A DNA stretch of 56,808 nt from Campylobacterales bacterium. Its GTDB lineage: Bacteria; Campylobacterota; Campylobacteria; Campylobacterales; QNZT01. Under the pieces are notes generated by a model. The model was given only the letters and a program-made list of their open reading frames with translations, did not search any database and was not told the DNA's origin. Location: NCBI GenBank assembly GCA_027023305.1, contig JALVVR010000014.1:1-56808 (forward strand). Reading direction: 5' to 3'. This document shows, piece by piece, positions 1 to 7,972 of the stretch. The number at the start of each line of letters is the position of its first letter. Position 1 is the stretch's first letter. The translations under genes were made by a program, and so were the position numbers.

Positions 1-384
1 GGATTTTAAGATTTTTTGAGAGATAGAGCTAATATACTCCAAAAGCTCATCAGGGTCAAAGGGTTTTATAAAGTATTTTACTACTCCTACATCTATGGCA
101 TTTAAAAGTTTTTGGGTGTCACTGTATGCACTTAGGATGATGATATGTTGGTTAGGATTTATCTCTTTTATCTTTTTTGCCATCTCTAAACCACTAAGTT
201 TTGGTATCATGATGTCGGTTATAACTATATCTGGTTCTAAGGCTTCATAAAACATCAAGCCCTCTTCTCCATCATAAGCGACATTTGTTTTTTGAAAAAA
301 CTCCAAGAGTGCATCTTTTAAAAGTTTTGCTAAATTTTTTTCATCTTCTACTATCAAAAGAGATAGCTTTTTTAGTGACAACAT
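1..384 (-). CDS. Response regulator, receiver domain (3' end outside the window)
   Basis: CheY-like receiver domain, about 128 codons visible; the rest of the protein lies beyond the left edge, so the output domain is unknown. The acidic pair is in LLIVEDE near the N-terminus, the phosphoacceptor Asp is in IVITDIMIPKLSG, the switch Ser is in IILSAYS and the conserved Lys is in FIKPFD. Two ATG codons compete (390 and 384); AAAGG sits 6 nt before the one at 384, so I chose 384. It overlaps the stop of the upstream histidine kinase by 13 nt, which indicates a co-translated two-component pair. Confidence 0.85.
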   Translation of the reverse strand, partial: MLSLKKLSLLIVEDEKNLAKLLKDALLEFFQKTNVAYDGEEGLMFYEALEPDIVITDIMIPKLSGLEMAKKIKEINPNQHIIILSAYSDTQKLLNAIDVGVVKYFIKPFDPDELLEYISSISQKILKS

Positions 385-1475
385 TTGCATCCTTTGTTAT
401 GATGATGGATTGGCAGTTCTATGGAAAAAGTTGTAGTTTTTCTCTCACTACTAACCAAAAGCTTTCCTCCTAAACTCTGCTCTACTATCAAAGAGGCAAC
501 AAAAAGTCCAAGCCCCGTTCCTACACTAGAGTGTTTAGTAGTAAAATATGGCTCAAAAATATGCTCAATTATCTTTTTATCTATACCCCCTGCATTGTCT
601 TGTATTTTCAGCAAAGTATTATTTTGATTTTGATTTTGGTTTATGGATATGTTTATTTGTCTATTTTTTATGTTGTTTTGTTTAAAGGCATCTTTTGCAT
701 TTTGGATAAGGTTTATTATCACTTGTGAAAGTTCATTTGAGATTCCATTGTAGTTTATACTTTCATACTCAAAGTTTACTTTTATATCCTCTTCAATAAG
801 TGGCTTTTTTAAAATCTTTAAGGCATCTTCTACACTTTTATGAAGAAAAAAGTCCTCTTTTTCTCTAGCTGGTTTAAAAAAGTTCATAAAATCTTCTATG
901 ATTTTTGACATATTTTTAACTATCTCTTTACTTTCATGATAGTACTTTTCAAACTCATCTTCATTAGTATGAGATTTTTTTAGATTATAAAGAGTGAGGT
1001 TTAACTCTGTTAAGGGTTGTTTCCACTGGTGAGCTATATTTGCTATCATTTGACCTAAACTTGCTTGACGAGATTGTAAAAAGAGAAGTTTTTGCTTTTG
1101 TTCGTTTTCAAGTCTTAGCTCTACCTCTTTTGTAACATCATACCTTATGGCTATAAACTCAACTATATCTCCATTTTCATCTAAGATTGGAACAACCGTT
1201 GTGTTTACATAAAAAGTAGAACCGTCTTTTGCCAAATTTTGCACGGTAGATTTAAAAGTTTTTTTTGAAAGGATAGTATCCCAAAGCTCTTCAAACTTTG
1301 ATGAGGGAACATCTGGATGCCTAACTATGTTGTGATTTACCCCTAAAAGTTCTTCTCTTGAATAACCACTTATCTTGCAAAACTCATCATTTACAAAGGT
1401 AATGATGCCATTTATGTCGGTTTTAGAGACTATGTTGCTACTCTCTATGGCTTCTTTGTATTGTTTTAGGAGCAT
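372..1475 (-). CDS. PAS-domain sensor histidine kinase
   Basis: Soluble sensor kinase of 367 aa. A PAS fold covers about residues 12-115 (NGIITFVNDEF, then SGYSREELLG and the PAC-type VEFIAIRYDVT). A short coiled linker leads to the phosphoacceptor His149 in IAHQWKQPL, then the ATPase domain with N-box 252-263, DNAGG 293-297 and GTGLGL 319-324. There are no membrane segments, so it should sense a cytoplasmic or redox signal; the ligand is unknown. The last 11 residues are unusually rich in His and Cys (three His, then KGCKCCH), but this stretch also encodes the ribosome-binding site and start of the response regulator, so its composition may be a by-product of gene overlap. Confidence 0.9.
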   Translation of the reverse strand: MLLKQYKEAIESSNIVSKTDINGIITFVNDEFCKISGYSREELLGVNHNIVRHPDVPSSKFEELWDTILSKKTFKSTVQNLAKDGSTFYVNTTVVPILDENGDIVEFIAIRYDVTKEVELRLENEQKQKLLFLQSRQASLGQMIANIAHQWKQPLTELNLTLYNLKKSHTNEDEFEKYYHESKEIVKNMSKIIEDFMNFFKPAREKEDFFLHKSVEDALKILKKPLIEEDIKVNFEYESINYNGISNELSQVIINLIQNAKDAFKQNNIKNRQINISINQNQNQNNTLLKIQDNAGGIDKKIIEHIFEPYFTTKHSSVGTGLGLFVASLIVEQSLGGKLLVSSERKTTTFSIELPIHHHNKGCKCCH

Positions 1476-1572
1476 TTTGTTCTTTCTTTTTTAAAAAATT
1501 TTATCTAAATAATAATTAACAAAAAATTAACACACACTTGTTAAAGTTACTCCAAATTTTAAAGGAGTTTTC

Positions 1573-3531
1573 ATGAAAAAAAATATAATCTTACTAAGTG
1601 CAGTCCTATCAACTGCTCTATACTCTCAAACTATCAACTTAGAGAGTGTAAATGTCATAGAGAAAATAGATAGCATAAACTTAAAAGATGTCAGTGGTCA
1701 AGAGTTAAAATCAGCTGATTTAGGAGAAGCTCTTAGTAAAAAAGACCCTGATATTGTGATAAGCAGAAGAAGTGGTATAGCAAATGATATAATCCTTAGA
1801 GGTTTAAAAAGAGATAACATAAATGTAATCATAGATGGAGGAAAGATTTATGGTGGTTGTCCAAATAGGATGGATCCTCCTATCTCTCATGTAGTAACTT
1901 CCAACATTGAAAAAGTAGTTGTAAATGAAGGTCCTTATGATGTAGAAAACTTTGGAACTTTAGGAGGAGTTGTAAAAGTAGATACAAAAGCACCAAAGAG
2001 TGGTTTTAGTGGTGAGGCTAGCATAAATGCTGGTAGTTTTGGTTATCAAAAAGGTTCACTAACTATGCAGGGAGGAGATGAAAAAGTAAAAGCTCTTATA
2101 ACTGTTTCAAAAGAGAAAAGTGGGCAGTATAAAGATGGAAATGGAGATAAATTTGATAAACAGTTAGAAAAAGCAGGAGCAGATAATAAGTATAGATTTC
2201 AACCTCAATACATAGATATGGATTCTTTTACTAAAAAATCATTTCTTGGAAAGTTATATTTTAATCTGAGAGATAATCAAGAGTTAAAACTCTCTTATAC
2301 AGCAAATAGGAGTGATAATGTACTCTATCCAAATACCCCAATGGATGCCCTAAAAGATGATAGTGATTTATATAACATCCAATACAGCATCAAAAACTTA
2401 AACTTATACTCTAAAGAGTTAAGCTTTTTATACTACTACTCAAAAGTTCTTCATCCTATGAGTAACAAGTATAGAAAAGGTGCTTTAGGAGCAAAAGGTG
2501 AAATCATAAATGATATGCTTAGTAAAATAAGTGGTGCAAAGGTTAAAAATAGTCTCTTGATAAATAACTCTTTAGTTACTTATGGTTTGGATTATAGTAA
2601 AAGAACTTGGGATGGGAGTTACTATAAAAACACATCTACCTTTTGGAATAAATCTATTCCTAATGCTATCACAAAGAACAAGGCAGTTTTTTTGGATATA
2701 TCTTCAAAAGAACTTAGATATGGACTTAGATATGATAAAAGTGATCTAACTAATGATGGTGGATATAAAAATCCTGATTTTAACTCTCTTAGTGGATATA
2801 TCTATGATAGCTTTGCTTATAACAATAAAACAACTTTTTTTGGTGGAGTTGGTATAGCTCATAGAGTTCCTGATGGTAGAGAACTATACTCTCAAAACAA
2901 AAATGGAAGTTTAGCAGGAACTCCAACTCTAAATCAAACTAGAAACAGTGAGGTTGACTTAGGAGTTAAAAAGAGTTTTGAAAATAGTGAACTTAAACTA
3001 AAAGTTTTTTATAGCAAGTTAAAAGATTATATCTACTTTTATAACAAAAAATTTGTAAATATAGATGCAAAAATCTATGGTGCTAAATTGAGTGGGTTGT
3101 TTATGATAGATGATGAGTTTAACTTTGACTATGGAGTGAGTTACTTAAGAGGTAAAAAAGACTCAAACAATGCCGGGAATGATAAAGATTTAGCAGACAT
3201 CATACCTCTTAGAGGAACTTTTGCTTTAAATTATGAACCAGACATGAAAACAAAAGCTAGTTTTGAAATGGTAGCACAAAAGAGTTGGACTGCTTATGAT
3301 GCAGATAATGGAGAGCACAAACTTAGTGGTTTTGCAACTGCAAATCTAAAGTATCAAACTATGATAAATCATAAGTGGACTATAACTCTTGGAGTAGATA
3401 ATCTCTTTGATAAAACATATCAAAGCTCAAATACATATAATGATTTAACTTTAGTTCAAGCAGGTGGAGCAAAAGTTGGGCTTAACAATCCTGGACGATA
3501 TGGATACATAAATATTAGTTATAAATTTTGA
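1573..3531 (+). CDS. TonB-dependent outer-membrane receptor, OprC/NosA-like (probable copper)
   Basis: Outer-membrane gated channel of 652 aa. A signal peptide (about residues 1-18) is followed by a plug domain (about 35-140) and a beta-barrel ending in ISYKF, with a terminal aromatic residue typical of outer-membrane proteins. The plug carries C96-P-N-R-M100 followed by DPP, and the barrel carries H294-P-M296. A CxxxM plus HxM pair is the copper-binding signature described for Pseudomonas OprC, and NosA belongs to the same family, so copper rather than iron siderophore is the likely substrate. A strong AAAGGAG lies 7 nt before the ATG. It is followed by exbB, exbD and tonB, which probably energise it. 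Substrate assignment is inference from motifs. Confidence 0.85.
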   Translation: MKKNIILLSAVLSTALYSQTINLESVNVIEKIDSINLKDVSGQELKSADLGEALSKKDPDIVISRRSGIANDIILRGLKRDNINVIIDGGKIYGGCPNRMDPPISHVVTSNIEKVVVNEGPYDVENFGTLGGVVKVDTKAPKSGFSGEASINAGSFGYQKGSLTMQGGDEKVKALITVSKEKSGQYKDGNGDKFDKQLEKAGADNKYRFQPQYIDMDSFTKKSFLGKLYFNLRDNQELKLSYTANRSDNVLYPNTPMDALKDDSDLYNIQYSIKNLNLYSKELSFLYYYSKVLHPMSNKYRKGALGAKGEIINDMLSKISGAKVKNSLLINNSLVTYGLDYSKRTWDGSYYKNTSTFWNKSIPNAITKNKAVFLDISSKELRYGLRYDKSDLTNDGGYKNPDFNSLSGYIYDSFAYNNKTTFFGGVGIAHRVPDGRELYSQNKNGSLAGTPTLNQTRNSEVDLGVKKSFENSELKLKVFYSKLKDYIYFYNKKFVNIDAKIYGAKLSGLFMIDDEFNFDYGVSYLRGKKDSNNAGNDKDLADIIPLRGTFALNYEPDMKTKASFEMVAQKSWTAYDADNGEHKLSGFATANLKYQTMINHKWTITLGVDNLFDKTYQSSNTYNDLTLVQAGGAKVGLNNPGRYGYINISYKF

Positions 3532-3566
3532 GTTATTAGTTTTGAATTGGAAGGAGAAGATGCTTT

Positions 3567-3977
3567 ATGGAGTATTTAAAAGATATAGTTGATTATGGTG
3601 TTATTGGGATTTTAGTTTTTATGAGTTTTTTGTCTGTTGCACTCTTTTTTGAGAGGGTTTTTTATCTAAAAAAGGTAGATATAAAAAGTTTCAAAACAAA
3701 AGAACTTTTAGAAAACAACTTAACTAAAAATACGACCACCATAGCAACTATAGCTTCAAATGCCCCATATTTAGGACTTTTAGGGACAGTTTTAGCTATC
3801 ATGCAAACATTTGTTGATATGAGTAAACAAAACTTAGCAGCAAACAAGATAATGGCCTCCCTTGCACTTGCCCTAAAAACTACTGCGATAGGACTTGTAG
3901 TAGCGATAGTTGCTGTTATGCTTTATAACTACTTAGCTAGAAATATAGAGACAAAGTTAGCAAACTATGGCGATTAA
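3567..3977 (+). CDS. exbB: ExbB/TolQ-family proton channel subunit
   Basis: Inner-membrane subunit (136 aa) of the TonB energising complex. Hydrophobic segments lie near residues 10-28, about 60-80 (a Thr/Ala-rich segment including NAPYLGLLGTV) and about 98-120 (LALKTTAIGLVVAIVAVMLYNYL). The short form with three helices and little cytoplasmic domain is common in Campylobacterota. AAGGAG at 3551-3556 precedes the ATG by 10 nt. The gene overlaps exbD by 11 nt and lies 35 nt after the receptor, so the four genes look like one transcript. Confidence 0.88.
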   Translation: MEYLKDIVDYGVIGILVFMSFLSVALFFERVFYLKKVDIKSFKTKELLENNLTKNTTTIATIASNAPYLGLLGTVLAIMQTFVDMSKQNLAANKIMASLALALKTTAIGLVVAIVAVMLYNYLARNIETKLANYGD

Positions 3978-4347
3978 AAAGTTTGATGGGATAAATGTCA
4001 TCCCTTTTGTGGATATAATGCTAGTTTTGTTAGCTATCGTTTTGACTACTTCTACTTTAGTAGAAAAAAACCTCATCCCTGTATCTTTGCCTAAAAGTGG
4101 TTCAGAAAGTAAGATACATCATGAAAGTATTGTTATAACAGTTAAAAAAAATGGAGAGATTTTTTATAAACAAACTCCTATAACTCTACAAGCTCTAAAA
4201 GATAAAATCTCTACTTTACCACTAAATACCAATATAAATATAAACTGCGACAAAGACTCAAAGTTTGAAAACTTTGTAAGTGTACTTGATATACTAAAGC
4301 AAAGAGAGTTTAAAAATATTTCTATCATAACAAAAACCGATGACTAG
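3967..4347 (+). CDS. exbD: ExbD/TolR-family subunit
   Basis: Single-span partner of ExbB (126 aa). The N-terminus has the family pattern INVIPFVDIMLVLLAIVL: an amphipathic start and one transmembrane helix containing the conserved Asp (position about 16) needed for proton use. The rest is a small periplasmic domain. It overlaps exbB upstream (11 nt) and tonB downstream (8 nt), so translation of the three is likely coupled. Confidence 0.9.
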   Translation: MAIKKFDGINVIPFVDIMLVLLAIVLTTSTLVEKNLIPVSLPKSGSESKIHHESIVITVKKNGEIFYKQTPITLQALKDKISTLPLNTNININCDKDSKFENFVSVLDILKQREFKNISIITKTDD

Positions 4348-4951
4348 AGGAGTTTTATTATCACTATTTATTCATATAGTGGCTATTTATGCGATTGTTT
4401 TTAGTTTTTCCAAACCTAAACTACTTGCTACTAAAACTAAAAGCAAAGTGATTTCACTCTCGTTTGTAAAACTTGAAAAAAAACGAAAAGTTAAAAGTGA
4501 AAAGTTAAAAACAAAGGTTAAACCAAAAATCAAGAAGAAGAAAAAAGAGTTAAAGAAGATAAAAAAACATAAAGCTAAAAAGATAGTAAAAAGAAAACTT
4601 CATCACAAAAAAATCACAAAAAAAACCAAACCTCATACTCCAGTTTCAAAACCTCAACCTATACCTTCATACAAAACAACATACATAAATCTAAATCGCT
4701 CCAAAATCTACGAAGCAATTCAGCGAGCAAAAAGATACCCTCCTATGGCTAAAAGACTTAGAAAAGAGGGAGTAGTGAGGACTTGTTTTGAGCTTTTTCC
4801 TGATAAAAGTGTGCAAAACATCACAACAAGTGGAGCTTCTAAGATTTTACAAAAGGGAGCTTATCAAACTATCTTAGAAGCTAAGGTAGAGTTTCCAAAC
4901 CCTAACTCTAAAGTTAACATTTGCTTAAATATTGAATTTAAGCTACTTTAG
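4340..4951 (+). CDS. tonB: TonB-like energy-transducing protein
   Basis: Periplasm-spanning protein (203 aa) that links ExbB/ExbD to the receptor. It has an N-terminal membrane anchor (about residues 5-24), an extended linker (about 40-115) and a C-terminal TonB domain (about 120-203, beginning YPPMAKRLRKEG). The linker is overwhelmingly lysine-rich with few prolines, unlike the Pro-Lys repeats of enterobacterial TonB; lysine-rich linkers occur in other Campylobacterota. The gene closes the receptor-exbB-exbD-tonB unit and ends 35 nt before the next gene. Confidence 0.85.
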   Translation: MTRGVLLSLFIHIVAIYAIVFSFSKPKLLATKTKSKVISLSFVKLEKKRKVKSEKLKTKVKPKIKKKKKELKKIKKHKAKKIVKRKLHHKKITKKTKPHTPVSKPQPIPSYKTTYINLNRSKIYEAIQRAKRYPPMAKRLRKEGVVRTCFELFPDKSVQNITTSGASKILQKGAYQTILEAKVEFPNPNSKVNICLNIEFKLL

Positions 4952-4986
4952 ATAAAATAATTTAACTTTTATCCAAGGAAATTTAG

Positions 4987-5847
4987 TTGAATATCAAAAA
5001 AGTCTTATCAGATTTTAACGAACTTGTTATGTTTAAACACTCTATTTTTTCTCTTCCTTTTATATTTATCGCTATGGTAGTTTCTGCAAATGGTTTTTTT
5101 GGCTGGAAACTATTGCTTTTAGGTATTTTAGCTGCTGTTACTGCTCGAAACTTTGCTATGGGATTTAACAGATATGTGGATATAGATATAGACAAAGAAA
5201 ATCCAAGAACTGCAAATCGTCCTAGTGTAGATGGTAGGCTTGATAAAAAGCAGATATTTTGGTTTGGTATTTTAAATGCTTTAGGATTTGTGATAGTGGC
5301 TGGATTTATAAACAACTTAGCTTTTTGGCTTAGTTTTCCTATACTTTTAATACTTGGTGGCTACTCACTTTTTAAGAGATTTTCTTCTGTTGCTCATCTT
5401 ATTTTAGGACTTTCTTTGGGACTTGCTCCGATAGCTGGGGTTGTAGCAGTTGAAGCAAAGATAACTATGTGGTCGTCTCTTCTTTCACTTGGTGTTATGT
5501 TTTGGGTTGCTGGGTTTGATCTCTTGTACTCTTTGCAAGATATAGATTATGATAAAGATAAAGGACTTCACTCTATACCATCTATTTATGGAAGCAAAGC
5601 TACTCTTTTTATATCTAAGATTTTTCATGGATTAACTATTCTTTTTTGGTTACTTTTTGTTGTAGAGGCAAATCTTGGATTTTTTGCATATTTAGCAGTT
5701 TTGATAAGTGCAGTGATACTTTATAATGAACACAAAATCGTAAACAAAGATTTTTCCAAGATAGATAAGGCTTTCTTTACATTAAACGGTTATTTAGGTA
5801 TAATATTTTTTATTTTTATAGTAATTGATAGGATTGTTTATGGATAA
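4987..5847 (+). CDS. UbiA-family prenyltransferase (probable menaquinone pathway MqnP type)
   Basis: Integral membrane aromatic prenyltransferase, 286 aa with about eight to nine hydrophobic helices. The first Asp-rich motif NRYVDIDIDKENPRT and the second in LLYSLQDIDYDKDKG bind the Mg-prenyl diphosphate. Campylobacterota make menaquinone by the futalosine route, in which a UbiA homologue (MqnP) prenylates the ring; that role is inferred from the lineage, and 4-hydroxybenzoate prenyltransferase is the usual automatic name. The start is TTG at 4987, supported by AAGGA about 7 nt upstream. The next gene starts inside the last codons. Confidence 0.85.
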   Translation: MNIKKVLSDFNELVMFKHSIFSLPFIFIAMVVSANGFFGWKLLLLGILAAVTARNFAMGFNRYVDIDIDKENPRTANRPSVDGRLDKKQIFWFGILNALGFVIVAGFINNLAFWLSFPILLILGGYSLFKRFSSVAHLILGLSLGLAPIAGVVAVEAKITMWSSLLSLGVMFWVAGFDLLYSLQDIDYDKDKGLHSIPSIYGSKATLFISKIFHGLTILFWLLFVVEANLGFFAYLAVLISAVILYNEHKIVNKDFSKIDKAFFTLNGYLGIIFFIFIVIDRIVYG

Positions 5848-6364
5848 TATCAGGTTTGTATCTGTTTCATTAGAATTGTTTTACGAAGAGATATTTGACT
5901 CAAACAAAAAGATGTTTCATGATGAGTATAATAACTTAAGTGAATATGGGAACAGTGATATAGAAGATTGGTTAAAAAAGGCTAAAGCTAAAGGATTGAC
6001 TGAAGATAGTGATAAAGTTGTTATCAACCTTTTGGTTGAACTTCACAAAAAAGTTGATAGATTAGAAAGTGTTTTAAAGAATAATGAAGAGAAAAATATC
6101 CCTTTACAGCATGACTCCAAAATAGTAGGTATAAACTTTGATTATATCAAGACAGATGGATTAGATTTTTTGAAAGATAAAAACTACTATGCAAGAGTTG
6201 TTATGCCTACTTTTCCAAAGAGAGAAATACCCCTGTTTTTAGTTGGAATTAGTTCAAATATAGCAAAAATCAACCTTATAAGTCAAAAAAATCTTGAAGA
6301 TTGGAACTCATTTATCATGACAAAAGAGAGAGAACTTATAAGAGAGTTAAAAAGGATCAATTAA
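5840..6364 (+). CDS. Uncharacterised protein (174 aa)
   Basis: I do not recognise a family with confidence. It is a soluble protein: residues about 1-85 are acidic and helical, with a leucine-rich segment (LLVELHKKVDRLESVL) that may be a coiled coil. Residues about 95-165 look beta-rich (YYARVVMP, IPLFLVGISS, IAKINLISQK) and vaguely resemble a PilZ-type barrel, but no RxxxR or DxSxxG motif is present, so I do not call one. The ATG at 5840 has AGGA 6 nt upstream and is preferred over a TTG at 5825. It overlaps the prenyltransferase by 8 nt and its stop overlaps the next start (TAATG). Confidence 0.7.
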   Translation: MDNIRFVSVSLELFYEEIFDSNKKMFHDEYNNLSEYGNSDIEDWLKKAKAKGLTEDSDKVVINLLVELHKKVDRLESVLKNNEEKNIPLQHDSKIVGINFDYIKTDGLDFLKDKNYYARVVMPTFPKREIPLFLVGISSNIAKINLISQKNLEDWNSFIMTKERELIRELKRIN

Positions 6365-6822
6365 TGATGATGGAGTATATAACTTTACTTACTATAACAA
6401 TAGTTTTAGGATTAGTAATAGTCTTTTTATATATCAGAGATAAAGAGATGACAAAGTTGATTTTGAGTTTAAAAAACGAGATTTTTAATCTTAAGAAAAA
6501 CTACAAAGATAATGGAGATGATAAATCTCAAAGTTACAAAAAACTTGATGATAAGATTTATGAGATAGGTGAATCTTTGATAAAAATAGTAAGAAACCTT
6601 AAAAATATAGATGCGAAACAAAATATTCATGAAGAGAAAATAAAAAAAATAGAAGAACAACTAAAACCCTATGCTCTATCATCTTCTTCAAATACAAATG
6701 AAAATAAAATACTATCTCTTTTTAAAGATGGAAAAAGTATAGAAGAGATAGCAAGCCAAGAGAGAATACCAGTTGGAGAGGTAGAACTAATAGTAAAATT
6801 ATCAAACTTACATGCTGAATAA
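6364..6822 (+). CDS. Membrane-anchored coiled-coil protein, SwrB/DUF6115-like
   Basis: Protein of 152 aa: an N-terminal transmembrane helix (about residues 4-24), a lysine-rich coiled-coil stretch (about 28-100), a Ser/Asn linker, and a C-terminal helical motif (KSIEEIASQERIPVGEVELI) that resembles the DNA-binding-like tail of SwrB/DUF6115 proteins. The function in this lineage is unknown. The start is ATG 6364, overlapping the previous stop as TAATG with AAGG 8 nt upstream; two more ATGs follow at once (6367, 6370). The end overlaps the glycosylase gene by 11 nt, so it belongs to the same operon. Confidence 0.7.
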   Translation: MMMEYITLLTITIVLGLVIVFLYIRDKEMTKLILSLKNEIFNLKKNYKDNGDDKSQSYKKLDDKIYEIGESLIKIVRNLKNIDAKQNIHEEKIKKIEEQLKPYALSSSSNTNENKILSLFKDGKSIEEIASQERIPVGEVELIVKLSNLHAE

Positions 6823-7525
6823 TATCCATCCTAGCTGGAGAAGGATTTTAGAGAACTCTCTTAAAAATCTGGATAGGGATTATTTAAACTTCCTAAATAA
6901 AAACACCACTTACTTTCCAGATAAAAATAATCTTTTTAATGCCTTTAAAACTCTTTCTTTAGATGATACAAAATACATACTTTTTGGACAAGACCCATAT
7001 CCAAGAAAGAAAAGTGCCATAGGATATGCTTTTATAGATGCTAAAGTGAAAAGTTTATTTAATATTGATGGAGGACTTAGCAAAGAGGTAAATAAGGCTA
7101 CAAGTTTAAGAAACATGATGAAAATGTTTCTTCTTTGTGAAGCAGAATTAAGCAATGACTTTTCAAAAGATGCTATAAAAAAAGTAGATCACACAAAATA
7201 TATAAACTCTATTATAGAGTTAAAAAACAACTTTGAAAAAAATGGAGTTTTGCTTTTAAATAGTGCTTTGATTTTTACTAAAAAAGAGGATAGTAAATAT
7301 CATGCAAAGATGTGGAAAAGTTTTGTAGATTCTTTGTTAAAAGAGCTTAAAAACCACGATATAAAACTACTTTTGTTTGGAAATATTTCTAAAGAGATAG
7401 ATAAACTAGACTCTTCAAAAAGTTTTGAAAAGGTTTTGGTACCTCATCCTTATAATGTAAGCTTTATAACTGATAAAAGAGTTTTGGAAGTATTTGAGGA
7501 AATGAAGTTGTTAAGAAAAAGCTAG
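6812..7525 (+). CDS. Uracil-DNA glycosylase family protein, divergent
   Basis: DNA repair enzyme-like protein of 237 aa. The water-activating motif is GQDPYP, where classical family 1 Ung has GQDPYH. The uracil-contact region is VLLLNSALIF (family 1: LLLN...), and the leucine-loop motif is HPYNVSF where Ung has HPSPLS. The catalytic Asp and the second His are kept, so glycosylase activity is plausible, but substrate preference may differ from Ung. No clear Shine-Dalgarno is visible; translation may be coupled to the overlapping upstream gene. A hairpin at 7523-7545 ends the operon. Confidence 0.75.
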   Translation: MLNNIHPSWRRILENSLKNLDRDYLNFLNKNTTYFPDKNNLFNAFKTLSLDDTKYILFGQDPYPRKKSAIGYAFIDAKVKSLFNIDGGLSKEVNKATSLRNMMKMFLLCEAELSNDFSKDAIKKVDHTKYINSIIELKNNFEKNGVLLLNSALIFTKKEDSKYHAKMWKSFVDSLLKELKNHDIKLLLFGNISKEIDKLDSSKSFEKVLVPHPYNVSFITDKRVLEVFEEMKLLRKS

Positions 7526-7545
7526 GCAAAAAGCCTAACTTTTTA
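7523..7545. terminator. Bidirectional hairpin between convergent genes
   Basis: A 5-bp stem TAGGC/GCCTA with an A5 loop is followed by ACTTTTT on the plus strand and by AGCTTTTTC on the minus strand. It begins in the TAG stop of the glycosylase gene and lies just beyond the stop of the convergent gene at 7551, so it fits a two-way intrinsic terminator. The stem is short. Confidence 0.5.
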
Positions 7546-7550
7546 TGAAA

Positions 7551-7865
7551 TTAGCAAGATGGAACATTTCCTGAATCGCTAGCAAATTTCTCTGCAAAAT
7601 CATAAACATCTTTAAGATATTTATCTTTTAAATCTTTAGCAGCTGGACAGATTTTTTTGATTTCTGCTTGCATACCTTTTTCACCGATAGCTTTCCACTC
7701 ATCTTGAGTATGTTTAGCAGCAAATTTTGCACCATTTATACCACATGCTTTTTTAAGTTTTTTAGCATATATTTTTTGCCCTTTAGCTGCACTAGCACTC
7801 GCTACTGTTGTCACTAAAGTTAAAGCCACTGCACCTGTTAAAACCAATTTTAGAAAATCTTTCAT
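7551..7865 (-). CDS. Secreted cytochrome-like protein without haem motif
   Basis: Protein of 104 aa with a clear signal peptide (about residues 1-26, ending ASASA) and a mature domain starting AAKGQKIYAKKLKKACG. That opening resembles class I cytochrome c domains, and such proteins are often labelled cytochrome c in Campylobacterota, but there is no CxxCH. The Cys residues are in KKACGI, KKICP and the terminal PSC. It is a paralogue of the lipoprotein at 7973. Upstream AGGAGAA gives a good ribosome-binding site. Its role is unknown; a periplasmic Cys-dependent or metal-binding function near the Psr locus is speculation. Confidence 0.75.
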   Translation of the reverse strand: MKDFLKLVLTGAVALTLVTTVASASAAKGQKIYAKKLKKACGINGAKFAAKHTQDEWKAIGEKGMQAEIKKICPAAKDLKDKYLKDVYDFAEKFASDSGNVPSC

Positions 7866-7972
7866 TTCTTCTCCTTTGTGTTTATTTGAATATGAATTCT
7901 ATCATATAAGAACTTATATTTTAAATTCTTAATTAAATTATAAGATATGTTTGTGAAATAATTGTGATTATT

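Noticed and set aside
1500..1572. Fur box before the TonB receptor
   Set aside because: The AATAATAATTAAC stretch is AT-rich and does not match a full Fur consensus well enough to call.
4983..5315. Minus-strand 110-codon open frame
   Set aside because: Antisense of the UbiA-family gene; no supporting features.
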